NCBI RefSeq assembly: GCF_000193635.1
Contig: NZ_AEKT01000023.1
Coordinates: forward strand, 59,860 to 123,859
DNA from: Weissella cibaria KACC 11862
GTDB taxonomy: Bacteria; Bacillota; Bacilli; Lactobacillales; Lactobacillaceae
DNA length: 64,000 nt
Direction of reading: 5' to 3'
Shown here: in pieces, positions 1-10,216 of the stretch
Layout of the letters: every line of letters begins with the position of its first letter
How positions within the stretch are numbered: the stretch's first letter is position 1
Notes under the pieces: generated by a model
Told to the model about the DNA's origin: nothing
The model's input: only the letters and a program-made list of their open reading frames with translations
Database searches by the model: none
Made by a program: the position numbers and the translations under genes

Positions 1-1
1 T

Positions 2-790
2 CCAATCGGGCGTACGCCACGTTCAAACCCAGCGACGTATACGGGCGTCTTTGATGATATTCGCACGCTATTTGCGCAGACAAATGAAGCTAAGCTACGT
101 GGCTATAACAAGGGTCGCTTCTCATTTAACACGAAGGGCGGTCGTTGTGAGGCATGTAAGGGTGATGGGGTCATCAAGATTGAGATGAACTTCCTCCCTG
201 ATGTTTACGTGACATGTGAAGTTTGTGGTGGTACCCGTTACAACTCAGAAACGCTTGAAGTAACGTATCGCGGTTTGACGATTGCAGATGTTTTGAATTT
301 GACAGCCGAACAGGCCGTTGACTTCTTTGCACCAATTCCTAAGATTCGTCGTAAGTTGCAAACGATTGTTGATGTTGGGTTGGGTTATGTGACGCTTGGC
401 CAATCAGCGACAACGTTGTCTGGTGGTGAAGCGCAACGTATGAAGTTAGCGTCAGAACTACAACGTAAGTCAACGGGTAAGACATTCTACATCTTGGACG
501 AGCCAACCACTGGTTTGCACGTTGATGATATTTCGCGCTTACTTGAAGTGTTACAACGCCTAGTCGATGGTGGTAACACCGTTTTGGTTATCGAACACAA
601 TTTGGATGTTATCAAGACCGCTGACTGGCTGATTGATATGGGGCCAGAAGGTGGTGAAGGTGGTGGAACGGTGCTTGCAACCGGTACGCCAGAGGATATC
701 GCTGCTGTGTCAGCTTCATATACAGGTCAATATCTTGGCCCAATTATGACGCGCGACCGCGAACGTGCGGCTGCAGCGACAGCAAAGTAA
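2..790 (+). CDS. uvrA: UvrABC excinuclease subunit A, 3' part
   Basis: C-terminal part of UvrA, the DNA-damage-sensing ABC ATPase of nucleotide excision repair. The reading frame is already open at base 2, so the gene begins upstream of the window. Visible are the second zinc-finger region (CEACKGDG then CEVCGGTRY), the ABC signature [15 protein letters not shown], the Walker B segment [12 protein letters not shown] and the switch histidine in VIEHN. The tail is short and Ala-rich. rapZ lies shortly downstream, a neighbourhood seen in other Firmicutes. No strong terminator follows before the next promoter. Identification is secure; only the start is missing. Confidence 0.97.
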   Translation, partial: PIGRTPRSNPATYTGVFDDIRTLFAQTNEAKLRGYNKGRFSFNTKGGRCEACKGDGVIKIEMNFLPDVYVTCEVCGGTRYNSETLEVTYRGLTIADVLNLTAEQAVDFFAPIPKIRRKLQTIVDVGLGYVTLGQSATTLSGGEAQRMKLASELQRKSTGKTFYILDEPTTGLHVDDISRLLEVLQRLVDGGNTVLVIEHNLDVIKTADWLIDMGPEGGEGGGTVLATGTPEDIAAVSASYTGQYLGPIMTRDRERAAAATAK

Positions 791-823
791 AGATTAAGTG
801 CATGTTACAGTTGGCCTTTTTAG

Positions 824-852
824 TTGCGTTCGCAGCTTGATGCGTGTATACT
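824..852 (+). promoter_or_regulatory. Promoter of the 40-aa gene
   Basis: TTGCGT at 824-829 and TATACT at 847-852 are separated by 17 bases and lie upstream of the small basic ORF. Read from sequence only. Confidence 0.6.
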
Positions 853-910
853 CCCTTTTTGTAAGTGATATTTTTAAAGAAAATAAAGACTAAAAAGTGA
901 GGTAAACATC

Positions 911-1033
911 ATGGCTGAAAAGTTGGATGTGGCATCAGCTCGTCGTAAGATGAAGAGCCCAAACATTAAGACTCGCAAGCGCGCATTGAAGGCATTGCAC
1001 GATGCACGTAAGGCAGCGAACAACAAGAAGTAA
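911..1033 (+). CDS. Small basic protein, 40 aa, possible metal homeostasis family
   Basis: A 40-residue, Lys/Arg-rich protein starting MAEKLDVASARRKMKSP, with a central SPNIKTRKRALKAL segment. It has its own promoter, an SD-like gaggt before the ATG and a strong terminator right after the stop, so it looks like a real monocistronic gene. The SPNIKTRKRALK core resembles very short lactic acid bacterial proteins annotated as putative metal homeostasis proteins. That assignment is from memory and the function is not established. There is no membrane segment or cysteine. Its high charge would also suit nucleic-acid or ribosome binding. Confidence 0.7.
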   Translation: MAEKLDVASARRKMKSPNIKTRKRALKALHDARKAANNKK

Positions 1034-1048
1034 TTCTTGGCGTTATGT

Positions 1049-1093
1049 AAAAACTCCCTAGAAAGCTGAAATCAGCTATCTAGGGAGTTTTTT
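1049..1093 (+). terminator. Rho-independent terminator
   Basis: Stem AAAAACTCCCTAGA / TCTAGGGAGTTTTT with a T tail, ending the transcript of the 40-aa gene. Confidence 0.85.
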
Positions 1094-1188
1094 GATATCA
1101 AGCTAACGTTCACAAAAACCACATAGCCGGGCGTTTCCTCTCAATGGTATAATAACCTAGACACATTATATGTTCGGAGGGAACGCGT

Positions 1189-2082
1189 ATGCCTAAAAAA
1201 GAATTGGTCATCGTTACGGGGATGAGTGGCGCTGGTAAAACAGTTGCGATTCAAGCCTTTGAAGACCTTGGCTACTTTACTGTTCAAAACCTGCCACCTG
1301 CTATGTTGCCAAAGTTTTGGCAAATGATTTCTGACGAAGAAAACATTCAGCGGGCAGCCGTGATGATTGACTTGCGGTCACAAAGCTTTTTCGCTGACCT
1401 AGATGACGAGATTCGCATTATGTCGGATTCAAATCATGATAAGTATGATTTGAAGATTGTGTATATCGATGCGACGGATGAAGAATTGGTGGCCCGCTAT
1501 AAGGAAACCCGTCGTTCGCACCCCTTGTCAGGTGACCGAGGCACGTTGTACGGTATTCAAACTGAACGTCAACAACTAACAGAAATTCATGATATGGCGA
1601 GCGAAGTGATTCATACAGATGATTTCGCTCCTCGTCAATTGCGTAACTATATTCAAGAACATTTCGGGTCGGATGCTGATCGTGCGGGCACTTTTTCTGT
1701 GCAAGTGATGAGCTTCGGCTTTAAATATGGTGTACCAGTCGATGCTGACTTGATTATTGATGTGCGCTTTTTAAAGAATCCCTACTACATTACGGCTTTG
1801 CGTGAACAAACGGGCTTGGATAAAGCAGTTTGGGATTATGTTTGGTCAAGCGAAGATGCCGAAGAATTTTATGAGCGCCAAAGTAGTTTGATTAAGTGGT
1901 TGTTACCAAAGTATAAGGCTGAGGGTAAAAGTACGCTAACGATTGCCTTTGGTTGCACTGGTGGTCAACACCGGTCAGTGGCGTTTGCACACCGCTTGAG
2001 TCAGGATTTGGCAGCTGATTGGAAGGTAAACGAATACCACCGTGACATTGAGCGTCGTAAAGAAAGCAGTAATCGCTCATGA
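1189..2082 (+). CDS. rapZ: RNase adapter / nucleotide-binding protein RapZ (YvcJ)
   Basis: P-loop protein of the RapZ/YvcJ family, 297 aa, the usual length. Walker A GMSGAGKT is at residues 11-18. The C-terminal half carries the family signature FGCTGGQHRSV near residue 257. In enterics RapZ guides RNase E to the GlmZ sRNA and so controls amino-sugar synthesis; in Firmicutes YvcJ binds nucleotides and its role is less clear. The ATG follows a good SD (ggaggg). A TATAAT at 1148-1153 lies upstream, without a clear -35. The stop overlaps the start of yvcK by 4 bases (ATGA), so the two are translationally coupled. rapZ-yvcK-whiA is a conserved Firmicutes cluster. Confidence 0.95.
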   Translation: MPKKELVIVTGMSGAGKTVAIQAFEDLGYFTVQNLPPAMLPKFWQMISDEENIQRAAVMIDLRSQSFFADLDDEIRIMSDSNHDKYDLKIVYIDATDEELVARYKETRRSHPLSGDRGTLYGIQTERQQLTEIHDMASEVIHTDDFAPRQLRNYIQEHFGSDADRAGTFSVQVMSFGFKYGVPVDADLIIDVRFLKNPYYITALREQTGLDKAVWDYVWSSEDAEEFYERQSSLIKWLLPKYKAEGKSTLTIAFGCTGGQHRSVAFAHRLSQDLAADWKVNEYHRDIERRKESSNRS

Positions 2083-3083
2083 CAGAGGCCTTTAAAGTAA
2101 CAACACGGCCAAAGATTGTTGTCATTGGCGGTGGTTCCGGTCAACCGGTGATTTTGCGGGGGTTGAAGCAGTATGATACTGATTTAACTGCCGTTATTAC
2201 GGTGGCTGATGATGGTGGTTCTTCTGGGACGTTGCGGGATTATCTCAATATGGTACCGCCTGGTGATATTCGAAATGTGATGGCCGTTTTATCGAGTTTG
2301 CCACAAGAAATTATTGATATTTTCCAATACCGTTTTCGCAAAGAGGATGAAATGCTAGCGAATCACGCGTTGGGGAACTTGATCATTGCGGCGATGGCAG
2401 AGAAGGAACGTGACATTTTTACAGGCGTTCAGACGCTTGCAAAAGTCATGGACGTACAGGGGCATGTGTATCCGGTAGCGGATGAGCCACTGGTGTTGCA
2501 TGCCACATTTTCAGATGGCACAACTTTGTCTGGCGAAGCTGAAATTACAGCTGCCCACAAGCGGATTGATAGTATTTGGGTGACACCGCAGGATGATTCG
2601 ACGAATGAAGTTGCGCAAGCGCCATCAGAGGTCATTAATGCCATTTTGAACGCAGACGTGATTGTTTTAGGACCGGGAAGTTTGTTTACGAGTGTCTTGC
2701 CAAACTTAATGGTCCCCAATGTCGCTGAAGCATTAAAGGCGACCCGAGCAAAAGTGGTTTACATTGCGAACATCATGACGCAAAAGGGTGAAACTGATGA
2801 TTTTTCAGATGCTGATCACCTACGCGCGATTAATCGACACGTGGGTGATAACGTCGTCGATGCCGTGATTATGAATACTGGCGTCGTGCCAGAAGATTAT
2901 ATTGACTGGAAGAAGTGGAACGAGGTCTCGCACCAGGTAACGTTTGATCCGGAAGAGGTTCGACAAGAAGGTGCGGTGCCTGTCTTGGGCGATTTGTTAG
3001 AGTTACGGGATGATGGCGCCTTTCACAATGGTGATATTGTGGCCCAATTAATCATGCAAATTGCGAACTCGCCCGAAATATAA
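2079..3083 (+). CDS. yvcK: Gluconeogenesis factor YvcK (UPF0052)
   Basis: 334-aa YvcK/CofD-like protein. The N-terminal glycine-rich nucleotide-binding motif GGGSGQP is at about residues 17-23 and is followed by VADDGGSSG near residue 45; both are family hallmarks. VVLGPGSLFTSVLPNL is seen mid-protein. Known homologues bind UDP-sugars and are needed for growth on gluconeogenic carbon sources and for cell-wall synthesis and shape. The gene starts inside the last codons of rapZ and is followed 16 bases later by whiA with its own strong SD, so the three form one operon. Confidence 0.95.
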   Translation: MTEAFKVTTRPKIVVIGGGSGQPVILRGLKQYDTDLTAVITVADDGGSSGTLRDYLNMVPPGDIRNVMAVLSSLPQEIIDIFQYRFRKEDEMLANHALGNLIIAAMAEKERDIFTGVQTLAKVMDVQGHVYPVADEPLVLHATFSDGTTLSGEAEITAAHKRIDSIWVTPQDDSTNEVAQAPSEVINAILNADVIVLGPGSLFTSVLPNLMVPNVAEALKATRAKVVYIANIMTQKGETDDFSDADHLRAINRHVGDNVVDAVIMNTGVVPEDYIDWKKWNEVSHQVTFDPEEVRQEGAVPVLGDLLELRDDGAFHNGDIVAQLIMQIANSPEI

Positions 3084-3099
3084 AAAGGAGGTGTAAACT

Positions 3100-4056
3100 G
3101 TGTCATTTGCAAGTGATGTGAAAAAAGAATTAACAATGCTTGAGATTAACAATCCAGATAATGCGAAGGCTGAATTGTCAGCATTGTTGCGAATGAATGG
3201 TTCGCTAGGACTAGCAAACATGCGGTTTACGCTGAATGTACAAACAGAGAATGCAGCGACAGCCCGACGGATTCTGGGGTTGCTCCAACAGTTCTACCAG
3301 TTGCCTTCAGAAATTTCGGTCCGACGTCAGATGAAACTGAAGAAGAATAATCTGTATGTCGTTCGAATTGTGCAAGGTGTCAATGAATTGCTAGATGATT
3401 TGCACATTTTTGAAGACTTTGAATTGTTGCCAACGGTACCAGACGATTGGCTAGCTGATGAAGGCAAAGCACGTTCTTATTTGCGTGGGGCGTTTTTAGC
3501 GGCTGGATCAGTTAATAATCCAGAAACAAGTCGGTATCACTTAGAGATTTACTCATTGTATGAAGAACAAGCTCACCAATTGGAAGGCTTGATGAATCGG
3601 TTTGATTTAAATGCTAAAGTCGTTGATCGCCGGTCAGGCTACATTGTTTATCTAAAAGAGGCTGAAAAAATCGGTGATATGTTAATGGTGATTGGGGCTA
3701 CTAATGCCATGCTTAAAATGGAAGACGTGCGTATTCTACGGGATATGCGTAATTCTGTTAATCGATTAGTTAATGCAGAAAATGCTAATTTGGATAAGAC
3801 GGTTAATGCCAGCCAAAAGCAGATTGATGATATTGAATTTTTAGATGAAGAAATTGGCTTAGCTCGTCTGCCTGAAAAGTTACGTGAAATTGCCGAGGTG
3901 CGGCTTGCCCATCGTGAAGACCCGTTGTCGGAACTTGGTCAGTACGTGCCGTCTGGTGAAATTTCTAAGTCAGGGGTTAATCACCGTCTGCGTAAACTCT
4001 CGAAGATGGCTGATGATTTACGGACGACGGGGGCACTTCCTAAAGGAATCAACTAG
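3100..4056 (+). CDS. whiA: Sporulation/division regulator WhiA
   Basis: 318-aa WhiA protein: an N-terminal LAGLIDADG-homing-endonuclease-like fold without endonuclease residues (the [15 protein letters not shown] segment near residue 128 is typical), then a C-terminal helix-turn-helix around residues 220-310 ([19 protein letters not shown]). Homologues bind DNA and influence cell division and chromosome segregation. Translation starts at GTG 3100, chosen because a near-perfect SD (aaaggagg, 3084-3091) sits 8 bases upstream and [11 protein letters not shown] is the standard family N-terminus. Third gene of the rapZ-yvcK operon. Confidence 0.95.
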   Translation: MSFASDVKKELTMLEINNPDNAKAELSALLRMNGSLGLANMRFTLNVQTENAATARRILGLLQQFYQLPSEISVRRQMKLKKNNLYVVRIVQGVNELLDDLHIFEDFELLPTVPDDWLADEGKARSYLRGAFLAAGSVNNPETSRYHLEIYSLYEEQAHQLEGLMNRFDLNAKVVDRRSGYIVYLKEAEKIGDMLMVIGATNAMLKMEDVRILRDMRNSVNRLVNAENANLDKTVNASQKQIDDIEFLDEEIGLARLPEKLREIAEVRLAHREDPLSELGQYVPSGEISKSGVNHRLRKLSKMADDLRTTGALPKGIN

Positions 4057-4070
4057 AAGGCTTCTTTTTG

Positions 4071-4087
4071 TTTGACCATGTTTGACG
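4071..4087 (+). promoter_or_regulatory. CtsR operator over the clpP -35 region
   Basis: TTTGACC-ATG-TTTGACG is a direct repeat of the CtsR heptad (GGTCAAA on the other strand) with the standard 3-base spacer. The second heptad contains TTGACG (4082-4087), the likely -35; a -10 such as TATGTT (4106-4111) follows 18 bases later. CtsR binding would block polymerase and give heat or proteotoxic-stress induction of clpP. Confidence 0.9.
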
Positions 4088-4141
4088 AAATGTCTAAAAT
4101 ATAGATATGTTCTGATTTGAACATCAGGAGGAAATTAAAAA

Positions 4142-4735
4142 ATGAACCCAATTCCATACGTTATTGAGCAATCATCACGTGGTGAACGTTCTTACGACAT
4201 TTACTCACGTTTGTTGATTGACCGTATTATCATGGTCAGTGGACCAATTGAATCACAAATGGCAACGGCAATTATTGCCCAATTGCTATTCTTGGATGCA
4301 CAAGATCCAGATAAGGATATTTACATGTACATTAACTCTCCTGGTGGAGAAGTTAATGCCGGTATGGCCATCTATGACACTATGAACTTCATCCACGCCG
4401 ACGTACAAACGATTGTTATCGGCTTGGCTGCTTCAATGGCGTCAGTCTTGGCTTCATCAGGAGCAAAGGGCAAGCGCTTTATGCTACCTAACTCTCAGTT
4501 TATGATTCACCAACCATCTGGTGGTGCACAAGGTCAACAAACTGAAATCGCGATTGCTGCTGAAGAGATTTTGAAGACGCGTAAGAAGTTGAACGAAATC
4601 TTGGCTGCAAACACAGATAACCCATACGAGCGTCTTGAACGTGATACGGAACGTGACCACTGGTTGGATGCGGAAGAATCACTTGAATATGGTCTGGTTG
4701 ATAAGATCATGAAGAACGCTGACGATCGTAAGTAA
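4142..4735 (+). CDS. clpP: ATP-dependent Clp protease proteolytic subunit
   Basis: 197-aa ClpP serine peptidase, which forms the double-heptamer chamber that works with ClpX, ClpC or ClpE. The catalytic triad is visible: Ser98 in GLAASMASV, His123 in FMIHQP and an Asp near 172 in [29 protein letters not shown] is the usual ClpP N-terminus and the length is standard. The SD aggagg lies 7 bases before the ATG. Expression is probably under CtsR, from the operator immediately upstream. Confidence 0.97.
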   Translation: MNPIPYVIEQSSRGERSYDIYSRLLIDRIIMVSGPIESQMATAIIAQLLFLDAQDPDKDIYMYINSPGGEVNAGMAIYDTMNFIHADVQTIVIGLAASMASVLASSGAKGKRFMLPNSQFMIHQPSGGAQGQQTEIAIAAEEILKTRKKLNEILAANTDNPYERLERDTERDHWLDAEESLEYGLVDKIMKNADDRK

Positions 4736-4752
4736 ATCGTTAATATTTGTCA

Positions 4753-4794
4753 TAAACATGTCCTGAATGTCGTCGTTTGGGGCATGTTTTTTTC
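4753..4794 (+). terminator. Terminator after clpP
   Basis: Stem AAACATGTCC / GGGGCATGTTT (with one U-G pair) followed by seven T. Confidence 0.8.
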
Positions 4795-4795
4795 T

Positions 4796-6077
<1,282 letters not shown>

Positions 6078-6207
6078 TTGTGATAACTTACTTTTTGTAA
6101 GTAATTATTCATTTTTATAATCCTCTCCAAATGAAATGCCGTCTGTTGTGAGATTCAGCGGTTTTCGAGAATTTGTTGGGAATTGAGTTTTTGGTTTGAA
6201 AGGTTAA

Positions 6208-7359
6208 TTGAATATTATGACGAGCGAATTTTTTGACGGCTCATACGAGCTGAAGTTGAAGGATTTCTTCTTCAAGGTGCTTTCAGGTTCTGCCCAAGGT
6301 ATCTTGATTGGTGTTTTGCCATCTGCCGTAATGAAGTACATCTTGAAGATGTTCGGAACGGCGCAATGGGCGCTTGATTTGTCAGCGATTTTGACGCTGT
6401 TCTCATCATTCATTCCGTTGTTGATTGGTCTTGCAATTGCCATGCAATTCCGCATGAAGGCACTTGATGCGGGTGTGATGGCGATTGCGGTTGGTGCATC
6501 TGCTGGTTCTGTAAAGTGGGCCATGGCACCTGCTGGCTTTGTAAACCCAGTGACGGGCGTTAAGTTGACAGCACCTGCTAACGTGTACATCGCAGCCGGT
6601 GCCGGTGACGTGATTAACGCTATCATTGTCGCTGCAGTTGCCGTGTTGGTTATCTGGTTAGTATCAAAGTACCTAAAGGGCTTTGGTGCGGTAGCAATTA
6701 TCTTGAGCCCAATTGTTATTGGTGGTGGTGTGGCGTTGTTTGGTAAGGCAATTGCCCCATACGTTGCTTACATCACGACTTGGGTTGGTGATGCTGTGCG
6801 TTTGGCAACTGACTTGCAACCATTGCCAATGTCAATTGCCATTGCGATGGCCTTCTCATTCATCATCATCACACCTATCTCAACGGTTGGAATTGCTTTG
6901 GCAATCGCCTTGTCAGGTTTGGGTGCTGGTGCTGCCGGTGCTGGTGTTGTTGCCACGACAGTTATCTTGTTGATCAACTCATGGAAGGTTAACAAGAAGG
7001 GAACGACGGTTGCCATCTTCTTGGGTGCGATGAAGGGTATGATGCCAGCAATCTTCAAGAAGCCAATTATGATTTTGAGCTTCTTGGTTGCAGCAGCTAT
7101 CTCAGCTATCCCAGTGGCCATCTTTAACGTACAAGGAACGCCTACATCAGCTGGTTTCGGTTGGATTGGAATGGTTTCACCAATTCAATCAATGATTGCT
7201 GATGGTGCTGAACGAGATATCGTAACGCACACGATTGGTGCTTTCCCAGCCTTGTTGACTTGGTTGATTGTGCCAGCTGTTGCTGGTTTCGTAGTCGACA
7301 TGTTGTTTACAAAGGTCTTTAAGTTGTACACGCCTGCTGATTTTGAGCAAGATATGTAA
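6208..7359 (+). CDS. PTS EIIC-type membrane transporter (PTS_EIIC_2 family)
   Basis: Polytopic membrane protein of about 380 aa with roughly ten hydrophobic segments. The N-terminus LKLKDFFFKVLSGSAQGILIG and the Gly/Ala-rich helices resemble the PTS_EIIC_2 family, stand-alone IIC-like proteins whose sugar is usually unknown. The start is uncertain: TTG at 6208 is 4 bases after aaagg, while ATG at 6217 (MTSEFF) is 13 bases after it; the true N-terminus may be three residues shorter. A strong terminator follows, yet the next gene encodes a lone EIIB domain, so the two may supply parts of one permease. No EIIA is encoded nearby. Confidence 0.8.
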   Translation: MNIMTSEFFDGSYELKLKDFFFKVLSGSAQGILIGVLPSAVMKYILKMFGTAQWALDLSAILTLFSSFIPLLIGLAIAMQFRMKALDAGVMAIAVGASAGSVKWAMAPAGFVNPVTGVKLTAPANVYIAAGAGDVINAIIVAAVAVLVIWLVSKYLKGFGAVAIILSPIVIGGGVALFGKAIAPYVAYITTWVGDAVRLATDLQPLPMSIAIAMAFSFIIITPISTVGIALAIALSGLGAGAAGAGVVATTVILLINSWKVNKKGTTVAIFLGAMKGMMPAIFKKPIMILSFLVAAAISAIPVAIFNVQGTPTSAGFGWIGMVSPIQSMIADGAERDIVTHTIGAFPALLTWLIVPAVAGFVVDMLFTKVFKLYTPADFEQDM

Positions 7360-7371
7360 TGTGAGTTAAAC

Positions 7372-7410
7372 AAAAAAGCAGTTATCTCAAATTGAGATAA
7401 CTGCTTTTTT
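7372..7410 (+). terminator. Terminator between EIIC and EIIB genes
   Basis: Near-perfect hairpin AAAAAGCAGTTATCTCAA / TTGAGATAACTGCTTTTTT. Confidence 0.9.
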
Positions 7411-7451
7411 GCGTAATCGGCGGTAAAATACGAGTAAAGGGGGTGAAGGTG

Positions 7452-7799
7452 ATGGTTAGTCTGGAACGGAAGCAAGCTGAACAAATCATTCAAGCTGTCG
7501 GCGGTGCGACAAATATTGAACGGGTGATCCATTGCGTGACACGATTGCGTTTTTATTTAGTTGATCCTAGCAAGGTTGATTCGCCTCGGCTGGTCGCGAT
7601 TGATGGCGTGGCGGGAGAGGCCTTTAATGCGCTCCTTGGTCAATATCAAGTTGTGATTGGACCTGGTGTCCATGAGGTGTATGAAATGGTGGAGAACGTC
7701 TTACAGGATGCGACACGGGAGTTGGATGCACAACCGAACGCAAGTGGTGCTTGGCAACGCGTCAAGCAGTGGGTGAAAGGCATAAAAAAAGACTACTAG
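7452..7799 (+). CDS. Stand-alone PTS EIIB domain, glucose-family type
   Basis: 115-aa protein that is essentially one PTS EIIB (glucose/sucrose/beta-glucoside family) domain. The phosphorylated cysteine lies in VIHCVTRLRF; GQYQVVIGPGVHEVYE is the usual second half. It should relay phosphate from an EIIA to sugar bound in an EIIC. ATG at 7452 (MVSLERKQAEQ) is preferred over GTG 7443 because aaaggggg lies 8 bases before the ATG. The basic tail is short. The gene follows an EIIC-type gene but after a terminator and is convergent with rpmF. The partner EIIA must be encoded elsewhere. Confidence 0.85.
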   Translation: MVSLERKQAEQIIQAVGGATNIERVIHCVTRLRFYLVDPSKVDSPRLVAIDGVAGEAFNALLGQYQVVIGPGVHEVYEMVENVLQDATRELDAQPNASGAWQRVKQWVKGIKKDY

Positions 7800-7820
7800 G
7801 ACGAATCCTAGTAGTCTTTT
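7785..7820. terminator. Bidirectional terminator, EIIB gene / rpmF
   Basis: AAAGACTACTAGGA / TCCTAGTAGTCTTT hairpin with A and T runs on both sides, between convergent genes. It begins inside the last codons of the EIIB gene. Confidence 0.85.
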
Positions 7821-7824
7821 CTAA

Positions 7825-7998
7825 TTACTTAGGTGAAACAACTTGCTTACCCTTGTATGAACCATCAGCGGCCACGTGGTGGTTACGTACGTAAACACCG
7901 TTTTCGTTCATGTGGATAGCAGGCGTCTTAAGTCCGCCTTGACCACCGCGACGTGAGCGCTTTGCGTTCTTTGAAGTCTTACGTGCAGGAACTGCCAT
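7825..7998 (-). CDS. rpmF: 50S ribosomal protein L32 (cysteine-free form)
   Basis: 57-aa L32 on the minus strand. It starts MAVPARKTSKNAKRSRRG, the standard L32 N-terminus, and ends KGKQVVSPK. The usual two CxxC zinc pairs are absent: where most bacteria have CPNCG and CxxCG the protein reads IHMNENGVYVRNHHVAADG. It is therefore a C-minus, zinc-independent L32. Its own promoter (TTGACA-17-TAATTT, minus strand) lies upstream and an SD (ggagg) precedes the ATG. Confidence 0.93.
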   Translation of the reverse strand: MAVPARKTSKNAKRSRRGGQGGLKTPAIHMNENGVYVRNHHVAADGSYKGKQVVSPK

Positions 7999-8075
7999 AT
8001 TTTTATCCTCCCTTACACCGCCGTGTCAGAAAAGAAAGGCAGTGTTTAATAATCGATTATTTTTTCAACTGTTCT

Positions 8076-8104
8076 AAATTACATTATTTTTTGATAGTTG
8101 TCAA
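8076..8104 (-). promoter_or_regulatory. rpmF promoter
   Basis: On the minus strand TTGACA (8099-8104) is followed after 17 bases by TAATTT (8076-8081). The -35 is perfect. Confidence 0.7.
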
Positions 8105-8169
8105 GTGACGGGCGCTTTTTTCCTATTTTGGGTATGGCGATCGAACGTTGATATCACGGGCTTTCATTG

Positions 8170-8198
8170 TTTACAAAATATACGTAAAGTAAGATAAT
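8170..8198 (+). promoter_or_regulatory. mntH promoter
   Basis: TTTACA (8170-8175), 17 bases, GATAAT (8193-8198), ahead of the transporter gene. I did not find a convincing MntR or Fur box. Confidence 0.6.
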
Positions 8199-8233
8199 TA
8201 AACGTACCAAAAAACAAGGAGGCATATTTACTG

Positions 8234-9604
8234 ATGGCAAAAGATTCAGTAAAGGATCCGTCAGTTGCAAACGCACAAGCGACTGATGGTCCAAGTTTGG
8301 CGGAAATCAACAGCACAGTGGAAGTTCCACAAGGCGGCGGATTTTTGCGGAAGTTGATGGCGTGGAGTGGACCAGGGGCATTGGTTGCCGTTGGTTACAT
8401 GGACCCAGGTAACTGGATTACGTCAATTGTCGGTGGGGCACAGTATCGATACCTATTGATTTCTGTGATCTTAGTATCTAGTTTAATTGCGATGTTGTTG
8501 CAATATATGGCGGCTAAACTAGGGATTGTGGCTCAGAAAGATCTGGCCCAAATGACGCGTGATTCCACGAATAAATGGATCGGATACATCCTTTGGTTTA
8601 TGACGGAATTGGCGATTATGGCAACTGAAATGGCCGAAGTTATCGGTGCAGCGATTGCCATCCACTTGCTGTTCGGTTTGCCACTTTTGTGGGGTGTGAT
8701 TATCACGGCACTGGATGTTTTGCTACTCTTGCTCCTAATGAAGCTCGGGTTCCGTAAGATTGAAGGGATTGTCTTGACCCTGATTATCGTAATTCTACTT
8801 GTATTCCTATACATGGCGTTCCTAGCAAAGCCAGATATGGGGCAGGTTGCGGTAAACTTGGTACCACACCGCGATATTCTGAAGCATGGTCAATTGATGT
8901 TGGCGTTGGGAATTGTGGGTGCGACGGTTATGCCACACAACTTGTATCTCCACTCATCAATTTCGCAAACGCGAAAGGTTGATCGGAGCGAGAAGAAGAA
9001 CATTGCTGAAGCGATTCGTTTCACAACGTGGGACTCAAACATTCAATTAACGGGTGCGTTTGTTGTTAACTCATTATTGTTGATTGTGGGTGCGGCCTTG
9101 TTCTTCGGCCACGGTTCAGAGCTTGAAGCCTTTGGTGATTTGTTTAATGCCCTTAACGATAAAGCGATTGTTGGTGCAATTGCGAGTCCTGTCTTGAGTA
9201 TGCTGTTCGCTATTGCGTTGTTGGCGTCAGGTCAAAACTCAACCATTACGGGTACCTTGACTGGTCAAATTATCATGGAAGGTTATACTCACTGGCGGAT
9301 GCCAATGTGGCTACAACGAATTTTGACGCGTGGTATTGCGCTGGTTCCAATTGTGATTTTTGCCATTATCTTCGGTGCAACTGAAGGGGCCTTAGATCGT
9401 CTTTTGGTTTACTCACAAGTGTTCTTGTCAGTGGCTTTGCCGTTCTCAATGTTCCCATTGATTTACTTCACGTCATCGAAGAAGTTCATGGGCGAGTTTG
9501 TTAACCCACGTTGGGCAACTGTTCTGGGGTATGCTGTGTCAGTGATCTTGACGGGATTGAATATCCAATTGATTGTGTCGACGTTGGCACCATTGTTTAA
9601 GTAA
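8234..9604 (+). CDS. mntH: Nramp family Mn2+/divalent metal transporter
   Basis: 456-aa Nramp (MntH) proton-coupled manganese transporter with about 11 transmembrane helices. The metal-site motif in helix 1 reads [10 protein letters not shown] (canonical DPGN) and that in helix 6 reads [15 protein letters not shown] (canonical MPHN). A polar N-terminal extension of about 45 residues precedes helix 1. SD aaggagg. Lactic acid bacteria rely on high internal Mn2+ for oxidative-stress protection. A UspA-type gene follows after 15 bases with its own SD, so the two are co-transcribed up to the shared terminator; mntH-uspA pairing is common in lactobacilli. Confidence 0.95.
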   Translation: MAKDSVKDPSVANAQATDGPSLAEINSTVEVPQGGGFLRKLMAWSGPGALVAVGYMDPGNWITSIVGGAQYRYLLISVILVSSLIAMLLQYMAAKLGIVAQKDLAQMTRDSTNKWIGYILWFMTELAIMATEMAEVIGAAIAIHLLFGLPLLWGVIITALDVLLLLLLMKLGFRKIEGIVLTLIIVILLVFLYMAFLAKPDMGQVAVNLVPHRDILKHGQLMLALGIVGATVMPHNLYLHSSISQTRKVDRSEKKNIAEAIRFTTWDSNIQLTGAFVVNSLLLIVGAALFFGHGSELEAFGDLFNALNDKAIVGAIASPVLSMLFAIALLASGQNSTITGTLTGQIIMEGYTHWRMPMWLQRILTRGIALVPIVIFAIIFGATEGALDRLLVYSQVFLSVALPFSMFPLIYFTSSKKFMGEFVNPRWATVLGYAVSVILTGLNIQLIVSTLAPLFK

Positions 9605-9619
9605 AAGGAGGACGAGTTC

Positions 9620-10057
9620 ATGGTAGAGGCAAAGCATTTTAAACGAGTGTTGGCGGCTGTTGATGATTCAAAGTTGGGTCAACTCGCATTAGTTAACGCT
9701 ATTCACCAAGCGCAAGAAGATGATTCAGAACTGACGATTGTTTCTGTCTTTGAGGCCGAACAGATGAACGTCTTTGATTACTTTTCAAAGGAAAAGAACG
9801 CTGCAGCACGTGAGGACGTTGAAGAGGCGCTTAAACGTTACCGACAAACGGCAGTTGATGCCGGTGTTGGTCATGTTGACACGGTATTCGCTGAAGGCGA
9901 GCCTGGTGAGGTGATTGTTAAGGATGTCATTCCATCAGTCAAGCCGGATATGGTTGTGATTGGGTCACACTCACAACGAGGCGCGGAAAAGTATTTTGGC
10001 TCACAATCTAGTTATGTGGCAAATAATGCCCCTGTAACGGTCATGATTGTTCGCTAA
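9620..10057 (+). CDS. Universal stress protein, UspA family
   Basis: 145-aa single-domain Usp. It has the N-terminal VLAAVDDSKLGQLALVNAI strand-helix and the C-terminal ATP-binding-type motif VIGSHSQRGAEKYFGSQSSYVANNAPVTV, written here in full as separate parts: GSHSQRG near 122 and GSQSSYV near 132. The G-2x-G-9x-G(S/T) pattern suggests ATP-binding Usp. It is cytoplasmic; the role in stress survival is known for the family, the details are not. Second gene of the mntH operon. Confidence 0.9.
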   Translation: MVEAKHFKRVLAAVDDSKLGQLALVNAIHQAQEDDSELTIVSVFEAEQMNVFDYFSKEKNAAAREDVEEALKRYRQTAVDAGVGHVDTVFAEGEPGEVIVKDVIPSVKPDMVVIGSHSQRGAEKYFGSQSSYVANNAPVTVMIVR

Positions 10058-10071
10058 TTTTAAAGGTATAT

Positions 10072-10108
10072 AAAAAGCACTTTAACTGAATTGTTAAGGT
10101 GCTTTTTT
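10072..10108 (+). terminator. Terminator of mntH-uspA
   Basis: AAAAGCACTTTAAC / GTTAAGGTGCTTTT hairpin with a T tail. Confidence 0.9.
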
Positions 10109-10216
10109 GGTATTCTGACGGTCTGAATTAGGTTCCTTTTCCGGCTGACAAGGCTTGTGGTTTACTGTACAATGGTTAGCGTTATATAACTTTGGGATAT
10201 TTTGTGGAGGGTAATG

